The position numbers and the translations under genes are program-made. Below the pieces are notes generated by a model that did no database searches, was not told where the DNA came from, and worked only from the letters and a program-made list of their open reading frames with translations. A DNA stretch of 34,853 nucleotides from Bacteroidales bacterium UBA4866 (GTDB lineage Bacteria > Bacteroidota > Bacteroidia > Bacteroidales > P3), in contig DHDW01000015.1 in the NCBI GenBank assembly GCA_002399565.1, positions 58,382 to 93,234 of the forward strand, given 5' to 3'. Shown here piece after piece: positions 7,462 through 15,616 of this stretch (within the stretch, counting starts at the first letter, position 1; the number at the start of each line of letters is the position of its first letter).

Positions 7462-9396
7462 CTATTTTCTTTTGTTTTGTTGTTTCTGTCTTTGTTCAAC
7501 CAATGTACGATTCTTTTTTTCTAAATCTTCCATTCTTGTTTGCCATTTTGATTTTTTAATTGGCTTATTTTGATTGGCTTTTAGAGTATCAAGAACCTTT
7601 TGTTGATTAATTGTTTTTCCAATTACCCATACTTGTATGAAGGTAAAGCATAGGGAAATGAAATAGTAGTAGTTAAGTGCAGCAGAGAATTGATTAAGCA
7701 TAAATAGCATAAAGACAGGCATCATATACATCATCACTTTCATACCAGGCATTTGAGTTGTTCCTTGTTGTTGTTTCATTGTCATTCTTGTGTAGAATAT
7801 TTGAGCTACTGACATAAGTAAACAGAATAAAGAAACATTAGAGCCATAGAATGGTATTTCAAAAGGAAGATTTACTATTGAATCGTAACTTGAAAGGTCA
7901 TCTGCCCAAAGGAATGATTGTTGACGAAGCTCAATTGATGCTGGGAAGAAACGGAACATAGCTACAAGTATAGGGAACTGCAAAAGCATAGGCAAACAAC
8001 CCGCCATTGGATTAATTCCAGCTCTTTTGTATAGAGCCATAACTGACTTCTGTTTTTCCATTGCTTGTTCTTGCTTTGGAAACTTCTCATTTATTTTCTG
8101 AATTTCAGGTTGAATAACCCTCATCTTTGCAGAAGAGGAATAGGATTTATAAGCAAGAGGGAAAAGTACTATTTTAACTAATATTGTAAGGATAAGAATA
8201 ACAATACCCATATTCCATCCAAATCCAGACAAGAAATCAAAAACAGGGATGATAACAAAACGATTTACCCATTGTAAAAGAAAGAATCCCCATCCTAATG
8301 GAATAATTTCTTCCATATTAATATTGTAATCACTTATAACTCCATATTTGTTTGGACCAAAGAAGAAGTCCATTTTAATTTCATTTTTTGCTGCATCTCC
8401 ATCATAAGGCAATGTTAACAATGATTGCATTGTACGAAGATAGGTTGAATCTTTTGCTGGACGTTTTTCTGTTATGGTTTGCATTGTTGCCGATGCAAAA
8501 GAATCATTATTAGTTATTAAAGCTGTTGAAAAGAATTGTTGTTTATATGAAACCCATTTTATAGGAATTCCATTTTCTTCTTTCTTATCATCGCTTCCAT
8601 TTTCTTTCAAATAATCTACCTCATCTTTCAAAAGATAATAAATGGATGAATTCTTAACCTCAACCTTAGCATCCTTTTCTTGAACTCTTAAATCAGAATT
8701 CCATCCCATTTCAACAGAGCCTTGGTCTGTTACGATTCCTTTCAAGTTATCAAAAAGTATATCATATCCAATTCTATAATCATTACCTCTAATTACATAA
8801 CGAAAATCTAAAGAAGCAGTTTTTAAACTATCAGCTTGAACTTTAGCCTTAAAAACAATAACTACTGAATCATTTCCCTTAACTTCAATAGGCTTGGTTA
8901 TTGGCTTATTATCAATTGTTGGTTCAAAATAAAGATTTTCTGTTCTAACAATATTCTGACCAACTGTAAGGTTTAGTCCATAAGTATTTTTATCAAATAG
9001 CTTAACAGGTTGCTTCCCGTATGTAGTATAATTTTTTAGAGTAACCTGCTTTACAAGAGCACCTAATGTAGAGAAATCAACCTCAAATAATTCATTTGAA
9101 ACCTTAATTGTATTATTAATTCCTTGAGAACAAGATGCAAATGCTCCAAATACAGAAAGATTAATTGAATCTTGATTTAACGACGCTTGAGTTGTATCGT
9201 TATTTAATTGAGCTAAAGAATCTTGTATTTGAATAGTTTTTGCTTGTAATGCTATTTTTTCTTGAACTCTAATAATAGAATCCTGCTTTGCTTTAATTGC
9301 AGCCTTTTCCTCTTCTGAAGGAGCTGAAAGTATTCCATAGCCTATAAATACTCCAAAAATAAGTACTAATCCAATAATTGTATTTCTGTCTAACAT
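7462..9396 (-). CDS. yidC: Membrane protein insertase YidC
   Basis: YidC inserts and folds proteins in the inner membrane, alone or with Sec. The 644-residue length and layout fit the Gram-negative type: an N-terminal helix (about residues 5-24, IIGLVLIFGVFIGYGI), a large periplasmic beta-domain to about residue 360, and then the conserved five-helix core. Core marks include the AGINPMAGCLPMLLQFPILVAMFRFFP block and the amphipathic segment LAYKSYSSSAKMRVIQPEIQ. The C-terminus is basic (RQKQQNKRK), which would help ribosome contact. A TATCTTTG -7-like element (CAAAGATA on plus, 9426-9433) lies 30 bp upstream of the ATG. Confidence 0.97.
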   Translation of the reverse strand: MLDRNTIIGLVLIFGVFIGYGILSAPSEEEKAAIKAKQDSIIRVQEKIALQAKTIQIQDSLAQLNNDTTQASLNQDSINLSVFGAFASCSQGINNTIKVSNELFEVDFSTLGALVKQVTLKNYTTYGKQPVKLFDKNTYGLNLTVGQNIVRTENLYFEPTIDNKPITKPIEVKGNDSVVIVFKAKVQADSLKTASLDFRYVIRGNDYRIGYDILFDNLKGIVTDQGSVEMGWNSDLRVQEKDAKVEVKNSSIYYLLKDEVDYLKENGSDDKKEENGIPIKWVSYKQQFFSTALITNNDSFASATMQTITEKRPAKDSTYLRTMQSLLTLPYDGDAAKNEIKMDFFFGPNKYGVISDYNINMEEIIPLGWGFFLLQWVNRFVIIPVFDFLSGFGWNMGIVILILTILVKIVLFPLAYKSYSSSAKMRVIQPEIQKINEKFPKQEQAMEKQKSVMALYKRAGINPMAGCLPMLLQFPILVAMFRFFPASIELRQQSFLWADDLSSYDSIVNLPFEIPFYGSNVSLFCLLMSVAQIFYTRMTMKQQQGTTQMPGMKVMMYMMPVFMLFMLNQFSAALNYYYFISLCFTFIQVWVIGKTINQQKVLDTLKANQNKPIKKSKWQTRMEDLEKKNRTLVEQRQKQQNKRK

Positions 9397-9471
9397 CTAA
9401 ATCTTGTTTTGTAAAATTAAAGTTGCAAAGATAAGAAACATTATTATCTCACTAATTATTTTTCAAAAATA

Positions 9472-9503
9472 TTTGGCAGAACAAATTATTGTTCGTTATT
9501 TTG
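9472..9503 (+). promoter_or_regulatory. Promoter of the arsR-like gene with an operator between its elements
   Basis: TTTG at 9472-9475 and TATTTTG at 9497-9503 resemble the Bacteroidetes -33 and -7 boxes with a 21-nt spacer (the -7 box is one base short of TAnnTTTG). Filling the spacer, at 9479-9494, is the perfect inverted repeat GAACAA-ATTA-TTGTTC. A dimeric ArsR-family repressor bound there would block RNA polymerase, so autoregulation is expected. Confidence 0.6.
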
Positions 9504-9525
9504 CAAACAACAAATTAATATATTT

Positions 9526-9855
9526 ATGCAAAAGAAAACATCAATTCATCAGAATCAAGAGATACTATCTGCTTTTGCAAAAGCTATGGGGCATCCTACA
9601 AGATTGACTATTTTGCAGTTTTTATCACAAAGAGACAACTGCTATTTTGGCAATATTCATGATGAATTACCTATAGCAAAAGCAACGGTTTCTCAACATT
9701 TAAAAGAATTAAAAAATGCTGGACTAATTCAAGGAGAAATTGAAGCACCTAAAGTAAAATATTGTATTAATAGAAAAAACTGGCAACTTGCAAAGGATTA
9801 TTTTGAAGAGTTCTTTTCTTCAATTAAAGAAGCTCCTGATTGTAGCATTGAATAA
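9526..9855 (+). CDS. ArsR-family winged-helix repressor
   Basis: A 109-residue ArsR/SmtB-type regulator: MGHPTRLTILQFL is the typical first helix block, and LPIAKATVSQHLKELKNAGLI is the helix-turn-helix. The wing follows (EIEAPKVKYCINRK). The classical alpha-3 CxC metal site is not present. Single cysteines occur in RDNCYF, in KYCIN and near the C-terminus (PDCSIE), so a different thiol sensor site is possible. It is divergent from yidC and begins a run with a TonB receptor and a CxxC secreted protein. Only 13 bases lie between its stop and the receptor ATG, so they are very likely one transcript. The inducer is probably a metal or metalloid, but the sequence does not say which. Confidence 0.88.
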   Translation: MQKKTSIHQNQEILSAFAKAMGHPTRLTILQFLSQRDNCYFGNIHDELPIAKATVSQHLKELKNAGLIQGEIEAPKVKYCINRKNWQLAKDYFEEFFSSIKEAPDCSIE

Positions 9856-9868
9856 AACAGAAATAAAG

Positions 9869-12094
9869 ATGAGAAAATTCATAATATTAATTAGTATATT
9901 AATGCCTTTAATCTCTTTTTCTCAAGAAATAAGAGGAAAGGTTGTAGACAAGGAAACTAATAAAGCTGTAGCTTTTGCAAATGTTGCAATTAAAGGGACT
10001 AAAATTGGAGTAACATCCGATGATAGGGGGATGTTTTCTATAAAAAGGAATTCTAAAGACAGTTTATTTATTGAAATAAGTTTTATAGGATATAAAAAAG
10101 AGTCAAAGTTTATACCCATAGATAAAGAATATATAGAAATTGCATTAACCAAAGAGTCAAAAGAACTTGAAACTGTTAGTGTTGTTGGAGAAATGTCAGG
10201 GACAATATCCGATAATAATCAAGCATCATTTAATCAATACATTTCTTCAGAAGGGATAAAACGTTTAGCATGCTGTTCTTTGGCTGAGAGTTTTGAGAAC
10301 AATGCTGCAGTTGATGTTGGCTTTACAGATGCAGTTACTGGAGCAAAACAAATCCAAATGTTGGGTTTAGCAGGTATTTATAGTCAGATATTAGTGGAAA
10401 ATCAGCCTTCAATTAGAATGCTTTCTTCAACCTATGGTCTTAATTATATTCCTGGTCCTTGGTTAGAAGGTATTGGGATTTCTAAGGGAACGGCTTCTGT
10501 AACTCAAGGATATGAGAGTATTACTGGGCAAATAAATATTGATGTAAAAAAGCCTGAAAGTAAAGAAAAGTTCTATTTTGAATACTTTACTAACGATTTC
10601 CTTAAACAGGAGATTAATGTTAATACTGCCTTTAGAATAAATAAATACTTAGAGTCAATTGCTTTAGTTCATGCAGCAAAGATATTTATGAAGACCGATA
10701 GGAATAATGATAATTTCCTTGATGTGCCTCTTTCAAACCTTCTTATTGGCTCTAATCGTTACTTTTACAACTATAAAGAAAAAATCAAAAGCCGTTTTGG
10801 AGTAGATGTATTATATGAAGATAGAGTTGCTGGAGACAAACGTTTTGATAAGGATAGAGATTTTAATACTACGAATTATTATGGTGCTGTTTTGAACTCA
10901 AGAAGAATTCAGGTATTTGAAAATACTGGTTTCCTTTTAAATTCTGAGAAGAATAGGAGCTTTGCTGTAAATGGTAATTTAGTGTATCATCAATTGGAAT
11001 CGCAATTCGGATTAAGAGAATATAATCCTAAACAATTAAGTGGTAATCTTGCCCTAATTCTTAATTCTGATTTATGGAATGACAAAAACAAATTAAGCCT
11101 TGGATTAAGTTCAAGTTATGATGAGTTGAAAGAAAACCTTTCTAACAAAAACTATATTATTGGTCAACCTTTGGACAAGGAAGAGCTTGTTTTGGGTGCT
11201 TATGCTGAATATACTTTTAGCGACAGGAAGAAATGGACTTTTATTACTGGGCTTAGGGGGGATTATAATACGTTCTACAAACAAACAATTATTACTCCTC
11301 GAATTCATGCTAAATACTCTCCTTTTGAAAACTCTGCTTTCAGATTTTCTGCCGGAAGAGGATTGCATAGTGCCAACATTCTACCTGAAAACATCAGTCT
11401 TTTAACTTCATCAAGGAAACTTTTCTTTGACCAGGAGCTTAAATTGGAAGATGCTTGGAACTACGGGGTATCTTATACCCATAAATTCTTTATGGAAGAT
11501 GAAAGAAATATCTCTTTTGCTGTTGACTTCCACAGAACTGACTTTACCAATAGGGTTGTTATTGACTTGGAAAGAAACACTCAAGAAGCTCATATTTATA
11601 ATTTAATGGGGAAATCCTTTGCCAATAGCTTTCAAGCTGAGGTTACAATAACTCCTTTTGAAGGGTTTGAGACTACAATTGCTTACGTATTCAGTGATTC
11701 TAAAATTACAGTTGATAATAAATTAATTGAAATGCCTCTAACTGCCAAACATAAAGGTTTGATTTCCCTTCACTACTCTACCAAGTATGATAGATGGAAG
11801 TTCTCTTTCACCACTCAATATCATGGCTCTACTACTCTTCCAAACACTTCCAATAATCCAGCAATCTATCAACTTCCTGATAGAAGCCCTGATTATTTTA
11901 TCCTTCATGCTCAAATTACTCGTAAGTTTAATAAATTTGAAGCCTATATTGGTTGCGAAAACATCCTAAACTACACTCAAAAGAATCCAATTATCAGTTC
12001 CGATAATCCTTTTGGTCAATACTTCGACTCCTCAATAATTTACGCCCCAATTCTTGGAAGACAATTTAATTTCGGTTTAAGGATAAAGATATAA
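9869..12094 (+). CDS. TonB-dependent outer-membrane receptor, metal-type
   Basis: A 741-residue receptor that would import a ligand across the outer membrane using TonB energy. Residues 1-19 are a signal peptide (MRKFIILISILMPLISFSQ). Residues 20-95 form a carboxypeptidase-regulatory-like domain (IRGKVVDKETNKAVAFANV). A plug follows, about 105-230, with IQMLGLAGIYSQILVEN and GTASVTQGYESITGQINID. The rest is the beta-barrel, ending LGRQFNFGLRIKI with a typical aromatic/hydrophobic final strand. The plug carries an adjacent cysteine pair, C135-C136 (RLACCSLAESF), of a kind I associate with heavy-metal-linked receptors in Bacteroidetes. An in-frame start further upstream would overlap the arsR-like gene; the ATG at 9869 is right because the signal peptide begins there. 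No SusD partner is present. Confidence 0.92.
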   Translation: MRKFIILISILMPLISFSQEIRGKVVDKETNKAVAFANVAIKGTKIGVTSDDRGMFSIKRNSKDSLFIEISFIGYKKESKFIPIDKEYIEIALTKESKELETVSVVGEMSGTISDNNQASFNQYISSEGIKRLACCSLAESFENNAAVDVGFTDAVTGAKQIQMLGLAGIYSQILVENQPSIRMLSSTYGLNYIPGPWLEGIGISKGTASVTQGYESITGQINIDVKKPESKEKFYFEYFTNDFLKQEINVNTAFRINKYLESIALVHAAKIFMKTDRNNDNFLDVPLSNLLIGSNRYFYNYKEKIKSRFGVDVLYEDRVAGDKRFDKDRDFNTTNYYGAVLNSRRIQVFENTGFLLNSEKNRSFAVNGNLVYHQLESQFGLREYNPKQLSGNLALILNSDLWNDKNKLSLGLSSSYDELKENLSNKNYIIGQPLDKEELVLGAYAEYTFSDRKKWTFITGLRGDYNTFYKQTIITPRIHAKYSPFENSAFRFSAGRGLHSANILPENISLLTSSRKLFFDQELKLEDAWNYGVSYTHKFFMEDERNISFAVDFHRTDFTNRVVIDLERNTQEAHIYNLMGKSFANSFQAEVTITPFEGFETTIAYVFSDSKITVDNKLIEMPLTAKHKGLISLHYSTKYDRWKFSFTTQYHGSTTLPNTSNNPAIYQLPDRSPDYFILHAQITRKFNKFEAYIGCENILNYTQKNPIISSDNPFGQYFDSSIIYAPILGRQFNFGLRIKI

Positions 12095-12155
12095 AGAAAA
12101 TGGCCTACATTTGTAGCCTAATTACATTAATAATTAATCATAAAACAATATTAAT

Positions 12156-12560
12156 ATGAAAAAGCTAACATTAATCGTCCTTTCAATATTTTTCAGCTTA
12201 AGTCTTTTTGCTCAAGAGGTAAAGAAAGACTTTGTTCAAGTGTTCTATTTCCACAGAACAGAACGCTGTGCAACTTGCAACGCAATTGAAGATGGGGTAA
12301 CTTCTGTTTTGAATTCAAGCTATAAGAAAGACCTTCAAAAAGAGAATATTATTTTTAGTAGCATAAACTACGAAGAGGATACAAACAGTGCTATTATTAA
12401 AAGCTATGAAATTGAAAACCCTACCCTTCTAATCATTTACAATAAAAAGGACAAAAAAGAATTCATTGATTTAACTGACGATGCTTTTTCTTATGCTCGA
12501 ACAAATCCTTCAAAGTTTAAAAAGATTTTCAAGAGCAAAATAAACGATTTCTTTAGGTAG
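12156..12560 (+). CDS. Secreted CxxC thiol protein, ArsF-like
   Basis: A 134-residue protein with a signal peptide (residues 1-19, ending SLFAQ) and a single thioredoxin-like active site, C38-A-T-C41, in HRTERCATCNAIE. The rest has thioredoxin-like spacing (NPTLLIIYNKKDKKEFIDLTD), but it lacks the full WCGPC motif. It resembles the small proteins called ArsF-family in Bacteroidetes arsenic operons; I recall that naming but could not check it. It follows the TonB receptor by 61 bp and ends at the palindrome array 12592-12707. Together with the ArsR-type regulator it suggests periplasmic thiol chemistry on a metal or metalloid. Reductase activity is not shown. Confidence 0.75.
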   Translation: MKKLTLIVLSIFFSLSLFAQEVKKDFVQVFYFHRTERCATCNAIEDGVTSVLNSSYKKDLQKENIIFSSINYEEDTNSAIIKSYEIENPTLLIIYNKKDKKEFIDLTDDAFSYARTNPSKFKKIFKSKINDFFR

Positions 12561-12591
12561 AAAAATCAGGAAAATTCATCTGAAAAAAAGT

Positions 12592-12707
12592 AGAGTTACT
12601 CTAAGCAAAATTAGAGTCACTCTTTTTCCAATTAGAGTCACTCTTTTTCTGATTAGAGTCACTCTTTTTACAAGCAGAGTCACTCTTTTTTCAAGCAGAC
12701 TAAGTCT
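12592..12707. repeat. Six-unit palindrome array with an exact 21-bp period
   Basis: Units begin at 12592, 12613, 12634, 12655, 12676 and 12697, each exactly 21 bp apart. Units 2-5 are AGAGTCACTCT, unit 1 is AGAGTTACTCT and unit 6 is AGACTAAGTCT. All are 5-bp inverted repeats around one central base. Unit 6 differs at both arms yet stays complementary. T-tracts of 5-6 follow units 2-5 on the plus strand. It lies between the convergent arsF-like and truB genes. A 1-nt centre makes these poor RNA hairpins but good binding sites for a dimeric protein. Function unknown. Confidence 0.9.
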
Positions 12708-12789
12708 AATTTATAAAGAAGTGATTTTTAACACCATAAGGCAATCTATAAATTTAAGGAAAGTAGGTTAGAAAACTTTTGGAGGAGGG

Positions 12790-13470
12790 TTATTGAAAAT
12801 GCTCTTCTAAGTCCTCAAGTTTAACGGCATCTTTAAGGTTGTAATCCCCAATTCTGGTGCGACAAAGAGAAGAAAGATAAGCACCACTTTGAAGCATAAG
12901 GCCAAAATCTCTCGCAATGGAACGAATATAAGTACCCTTAGAGCAAACAATCCTGAAATAAACTTTGGGTATCTCTATTTTAGTAATCTCAAATTCCTTT
13001 ATTTCAATTTCCTTTGGCTTTAGTTCAACCTCTTGATTATTCTCTCTTGCAAGTTTGTAGGCTCTTTTTCCGTCAATCCATTTTGCAGAAAACATAGGAG
13101 GAATCTGATCCATTTTGCCCGTAAGCTCTTTTGCCACTGACAGTATCTGCTCTTGAGTAATATGTTCTATTGGGTAGGTTTGGTCAACTGGATGTTCAAG
13201 GTCGAAGCTTGGAGTTGTTGCACCAAGAGTGAAAGAGCCAGTATATTCCTTTTCTTGGGCTTGAAACTCTTCAATTCTTTTAGTGAACTTACCTATACAT
13301 ATAATTAATAAGCCTGTAGCCAAGGGGTCAAGAGTTCCAGCATGTCCAATCTTTATTTTCTTGCCATAAAGATGATTTATCTTATACTTTATTTTCTTTA
13401 CCACTTGAAATGATGTCCATGTATATGGCTTGTCAATTAGTATGGCATAGCCATTTTCTATGTCTATCAT
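12790..13470 (-). CDS. truB: tRNA pseudouridine-55 synthase TruB
   Basis: TruB makes pseudouridine at position 55 of the tRNA T-loop. The protein is 226 residues, shorter than E. coli TruB because the C-terminal PUA-like extension is minimal, which is common in Bacteroidetes. The catalytic Asp is D48 in GHAGTLDPLATG. Other marks are the N-terminal LIDKPYTWTS, the RNA-contact KEYTGSFTLGATTPSFD and the later CSKGTYIRSIARDFG. The end (RTRIGDYNLKDAVKLEDLEE) is also typical. It is the last gene of the minus-strand ftsX-DUF3098-uppP-truB run, with 23 bp separating it from uppP. Confidence 0.96.
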   Translation of the reverse strand: MIDIENGYAILIDKPYTWTSFQVVKKIKYKINHLYGKKIKIGHAGTLDPLATGLLIICIGKFTKRIEEFQAQEKEYTGSFTLGATTPSFDLEHPVDQTYPIEHITQEQILSVAKELTGKMDQIPPMFSAKWIDGKRAYKLARENNQEVELKPKEIEIKEFEITKIEIPKVYFRIVCSKGTYIRSIARDFGLMLQSGAYLSSLCRTRIGDYNLKDAVKLEDLEEHFQ

Positions 13471-13493
13471 ATTATTTAGTCTTAAAATTTAGT

Positions 13494-14288
13494 TTAAGCA
13501 ACACTTAAATCAAACCCGAAAATCATTAGAGAAATAATAATAACTCCAACAACTATTCTATAATAACCAAAAGCCTTAAAACCATATTTGGTAAGAAAAT
13601 TAATAAAGAATTTTATTGCCAGCATAGCAACAATAAAAGCCACAATATTTCCTATAATAAGAGTTGACATATTGTCCACAAGTAGTTGTTGCCCTTCTGG
13701 AGTTATGATGGCTTTGAGAAGTTTGTAACCAGAGGCAGCAAGCATAGTTGGAACTGCCAAAAAGAAAGAAAACTCTGCAGCAGTTTTACGAGTTAGTTTT
13801 TGAGTCATACCCCCTACTATTGTTGCCATAGAGCGAGATACACCTGGAATCATAGCAATACATTGAAACAAGCCAATGATAAATCCTTTTTTATAAGTTA
13901 TTGTTTGGTCTTCTTGAGGTTTGTTAAACCACTTATCACAAAAGAGCATAAACACACCTCCCACAATAAGCATAATGGCAACAACTAAAACACTTTCTAA
14001 CATTGAGTCAATAAAGTCTCCAGCTAAGAAACCAATTATTGCAGCAGGGATAAATGCAACAAAAAGCTTATAGTAGAAATTCATAGTTTGGAAAAACCTC
14101 TTCCAATACAAAACAAGTACAGAAAGAATAGCTCCAAATTGAATACAAATAGTGAAGAGTTTTACAAATTCTGTACTTTTAACACCAAGAATACCCTGGG
14201 TAATTATCATATGTCCTGTCGAACTAACAGGCAAAAACTCTGTTAAGCCCTCAACAATAGCTATGATGATGGTTTCAAATAAATTCAT
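13494..14288 (-). CDS. uppP: Undecaprenyl-diphosphate phosphatase UppP (BacA)
   Basis: This inner-membrane enzyme removes a phosphate from undecaprenyl diphosphate to recycle the lipid carrier for peptidoglycan and other envelope polymers, and often gives bacitracin tolerance. The 264-residue length is normal. Both active-site blocks are present: [14 protein letters not shown] (residues 13-26) and [14 protein letters not shown] in the middle. About eight hydrophobic segments are visible. Gaps are 23 bp to truB and 16 bp to the DUF3098 gene, supporting one transcript. Confidence 0.97.
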   Translation of the reverse strand: MNLFETIIIAIVEGLTEFLPVSSTGHMIITQGILGVKSTEFVKLFTICIQFGAILSVLVLYWKRFFQTMNFYYKLFVAFIPAAIIGFLAGDFIDSMLESVLVVAIMLIVGGVFMLFCDKWFNKPQEDQTITYKKGFIIGLFQCIAMIPGVSRSMATIVGGMTQKLTRKTAAEFSFFLAVPTMLAASGYKLLKAIITPEGQQLLVDNMSTLIIGNIVAFIVAMLAIKFFINFLTKYGFKAFGYYRIVVGVIIISLMIFGFDLSVA

Positions 14289-14304
14289 CGAAGTAGTTTA
14301 AAGA

Positions 14305-14640
14305 TTATTGTTCGTCTTGAGTTTGGTCTTGTTTGTCTTGCTTTGGCTTAAGTAAAATTGCATAAACCTCAACAACAATTCCTGCAACCATAAGAATTGG
14401 TGCAACAACTAATCTTTGAGCATTAAATAATGAGTAATTAAATACATTTGGGTCATCAGAACCTCCTCCAATAAGAAGAACGTAGCCAAGAGCCAATAGA
14501 GCAACTCCAACTAACATCCATATATAATTAATTCTTTCAAAAGCAAAGTCAAATTTTGGCTGAGCTTTAGGAGCGTTAGTTTGATATGATTTTGGACTAT
14601 TGCTGTTTTTTGATGACGATTTTTTTTGTATTGCTGCCAT
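14305..14640 (-). CDS. DUF3098 small membrane protein
   Basis: A 111-residue protein with a hydrophilic Ser/Lys-rich N-terminus (KKSSSKNSNSPKS), then two membrane helices around residues 39-55 (YIWMLVGVALLALGYVLL) and 75-96 (VVAPILMVAGIVVEVYAILL). The GGGSDDPNVFNYSLFNAQRL loop joining the helices is characteristic of DUF3098. It sits between ftsX and uppP, as in many Bacteroidetes. The role is unknown; the setting suggests cell division or envelope assembly. Confidence 0.9.
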   Translation of the reverse strand: MAAIQKKSSSKNSNSPKSYQTNAPKAQPKFDFAFERINYIWMLVGVALLALGYVLLIGGGSDDPNVFNYSLFNAQRLVVAPILMVAGIVVEVYAILLKPKQDKQDQTQDEQ

Positions 14641-14663
14641 ATTAATTATGTTTTATATCTTTT

Positions 14664-15545
14664 TTATCTATATAGTTTTTCGTTTCTTAAGTGCATAAAT
14701 CTAAATACAGAAATGAAAGTTGAAATGAAAGCGAGCAAGATTCCAAATATTAGAATTGCAAGCCCTATCATTCCATAGATATGATAGTTTTCTGGAGTTA
14801 TGATTTGAGAAAATGTTCTGCTTACCCAGAATAATATTCCAAACAATAGAACATTTGCAATCAAGCCTCCTATTAACCCAAAGAACAAGCCTTTAAGAAG
14901 GAATGGTCTGCGAATGAAAGAAGGTTTTGCCCCAACAAGTTCCATTGAACGGATAAGGAATCTTTTAGAGTATATTGTTAAACGAATTGTATGATTAATT
15001 AATGTAATTGCTATTATCAGAAGACAAATGATGAAAGCAAGCACAAATGCTGAAATATTATAAACTGCATTATTAATATCTTTAACTAAGTCTTGGCGAT
15101 AGTCAACATTATCAACAATATCTTTAGCTTCAAGGCTTGTGATAAAACGTTTGATTGTTGTATAGTTGAGTGATTCGGCTTTAAGATTTACAACTATTGA
15201 TGCTGCATAAGGATTTACTGCCCCCAACACTTCAAGATGATTCTCTCCCATAACTTCTTCCATTATTTTAGCAGCTTGCTCAGAAGATATATATTGAGTA
15301 GATTTAACATTCGTATTCTTTTTGAGTTCCTTTTCTAAGTTAAGTGCATCTTCTTCCATTATACCATCCATAAGATATACAGTAAAAGACACATTTTCTT
15401 TAAGGTTGTTTGAAGCTGTAAAGGCATGAAAAATGAAGGTAAGCATAAAGCCTAACATAAAAAGAACAAGCGCAATACTTAATACTGTTGAAAAATTGGC
15501 ACTCCAAAGTGCTACTGGATTAAAGCTTAATTGTCTTTTAGTCAT
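14664..15545 (-). CDS. ftsX: Cell division ABC transporter permease FtsX
   Basis: FtsX works with the ATPase FtsE at the division site to control peptidoglycan hydrolases. The protein is 293 residues from the ATG at 15545. An in-frame TTG nine codons upstream (15572) overlaps a promoter-like element and is not preferred. Layout: a cytoplasmic N-terminus, helix 1 near residues 20-45 (LSIALVLFMLGFMLTFIF), an extracellular domain to about 160, and three C-terminal helices. The permease signature appears as RSMELVGAKPSFIRRPFLLKG. ftsE is not adjacent, which is common in Bacteroidetes. A TATATTTG -7-like box (CAAATATA on plus, 15570-15577) lies just upstream. It is the first gene of the operon. 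Confidence 0.95.
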   Translation of the reverse strand: MTKRQLSFNPVALWSANFSTVLSIALVLFMLGFMLTFIFHAFTASNNLKENVSFTVYLMDGIMEEDALNLEKELKKNTNVKSTQYISSEQAAKIMEEVMGENHLEVLGAVNPYAASIVVNLKAESLNYTTIKRFITSLEAKDIVDNVDYRQDLVKDINNAVYNISAFVLAFIICLLIIAITLINHTIRLTIYSKRFLIRSMELVGAKPSFIRRPFLLKGLFFGLIGGLIANVLLFGILFWVSRTFSQIITPENYHIYGMIGLAILIFGILLAFISTFISVFRFMHLRNEKLYR

Positions 15546-15616
15546 TTTGCAGAAAACATAATTTAGCTGCAAATATACAAAGTTTTTATTATTTTTGCCG
15601 TTAAATTAGAAAATGT

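Noticed and set aside
12102..12118. GGCCTAC / GTAGCC hairpin between the TonB receptor and the CxxC protein
   Set aside because: The stem is only four continuous pairs plus two after a bulge and has no T-run; too weak to call a terminator or attenuator.
12592..12707. CRISPR array
   Set aside because: Spacers are about 10 nt and not diverse, repeats are 11 nt, and no cas genes are present; the same applies to the arrays at 2659 and 22422.
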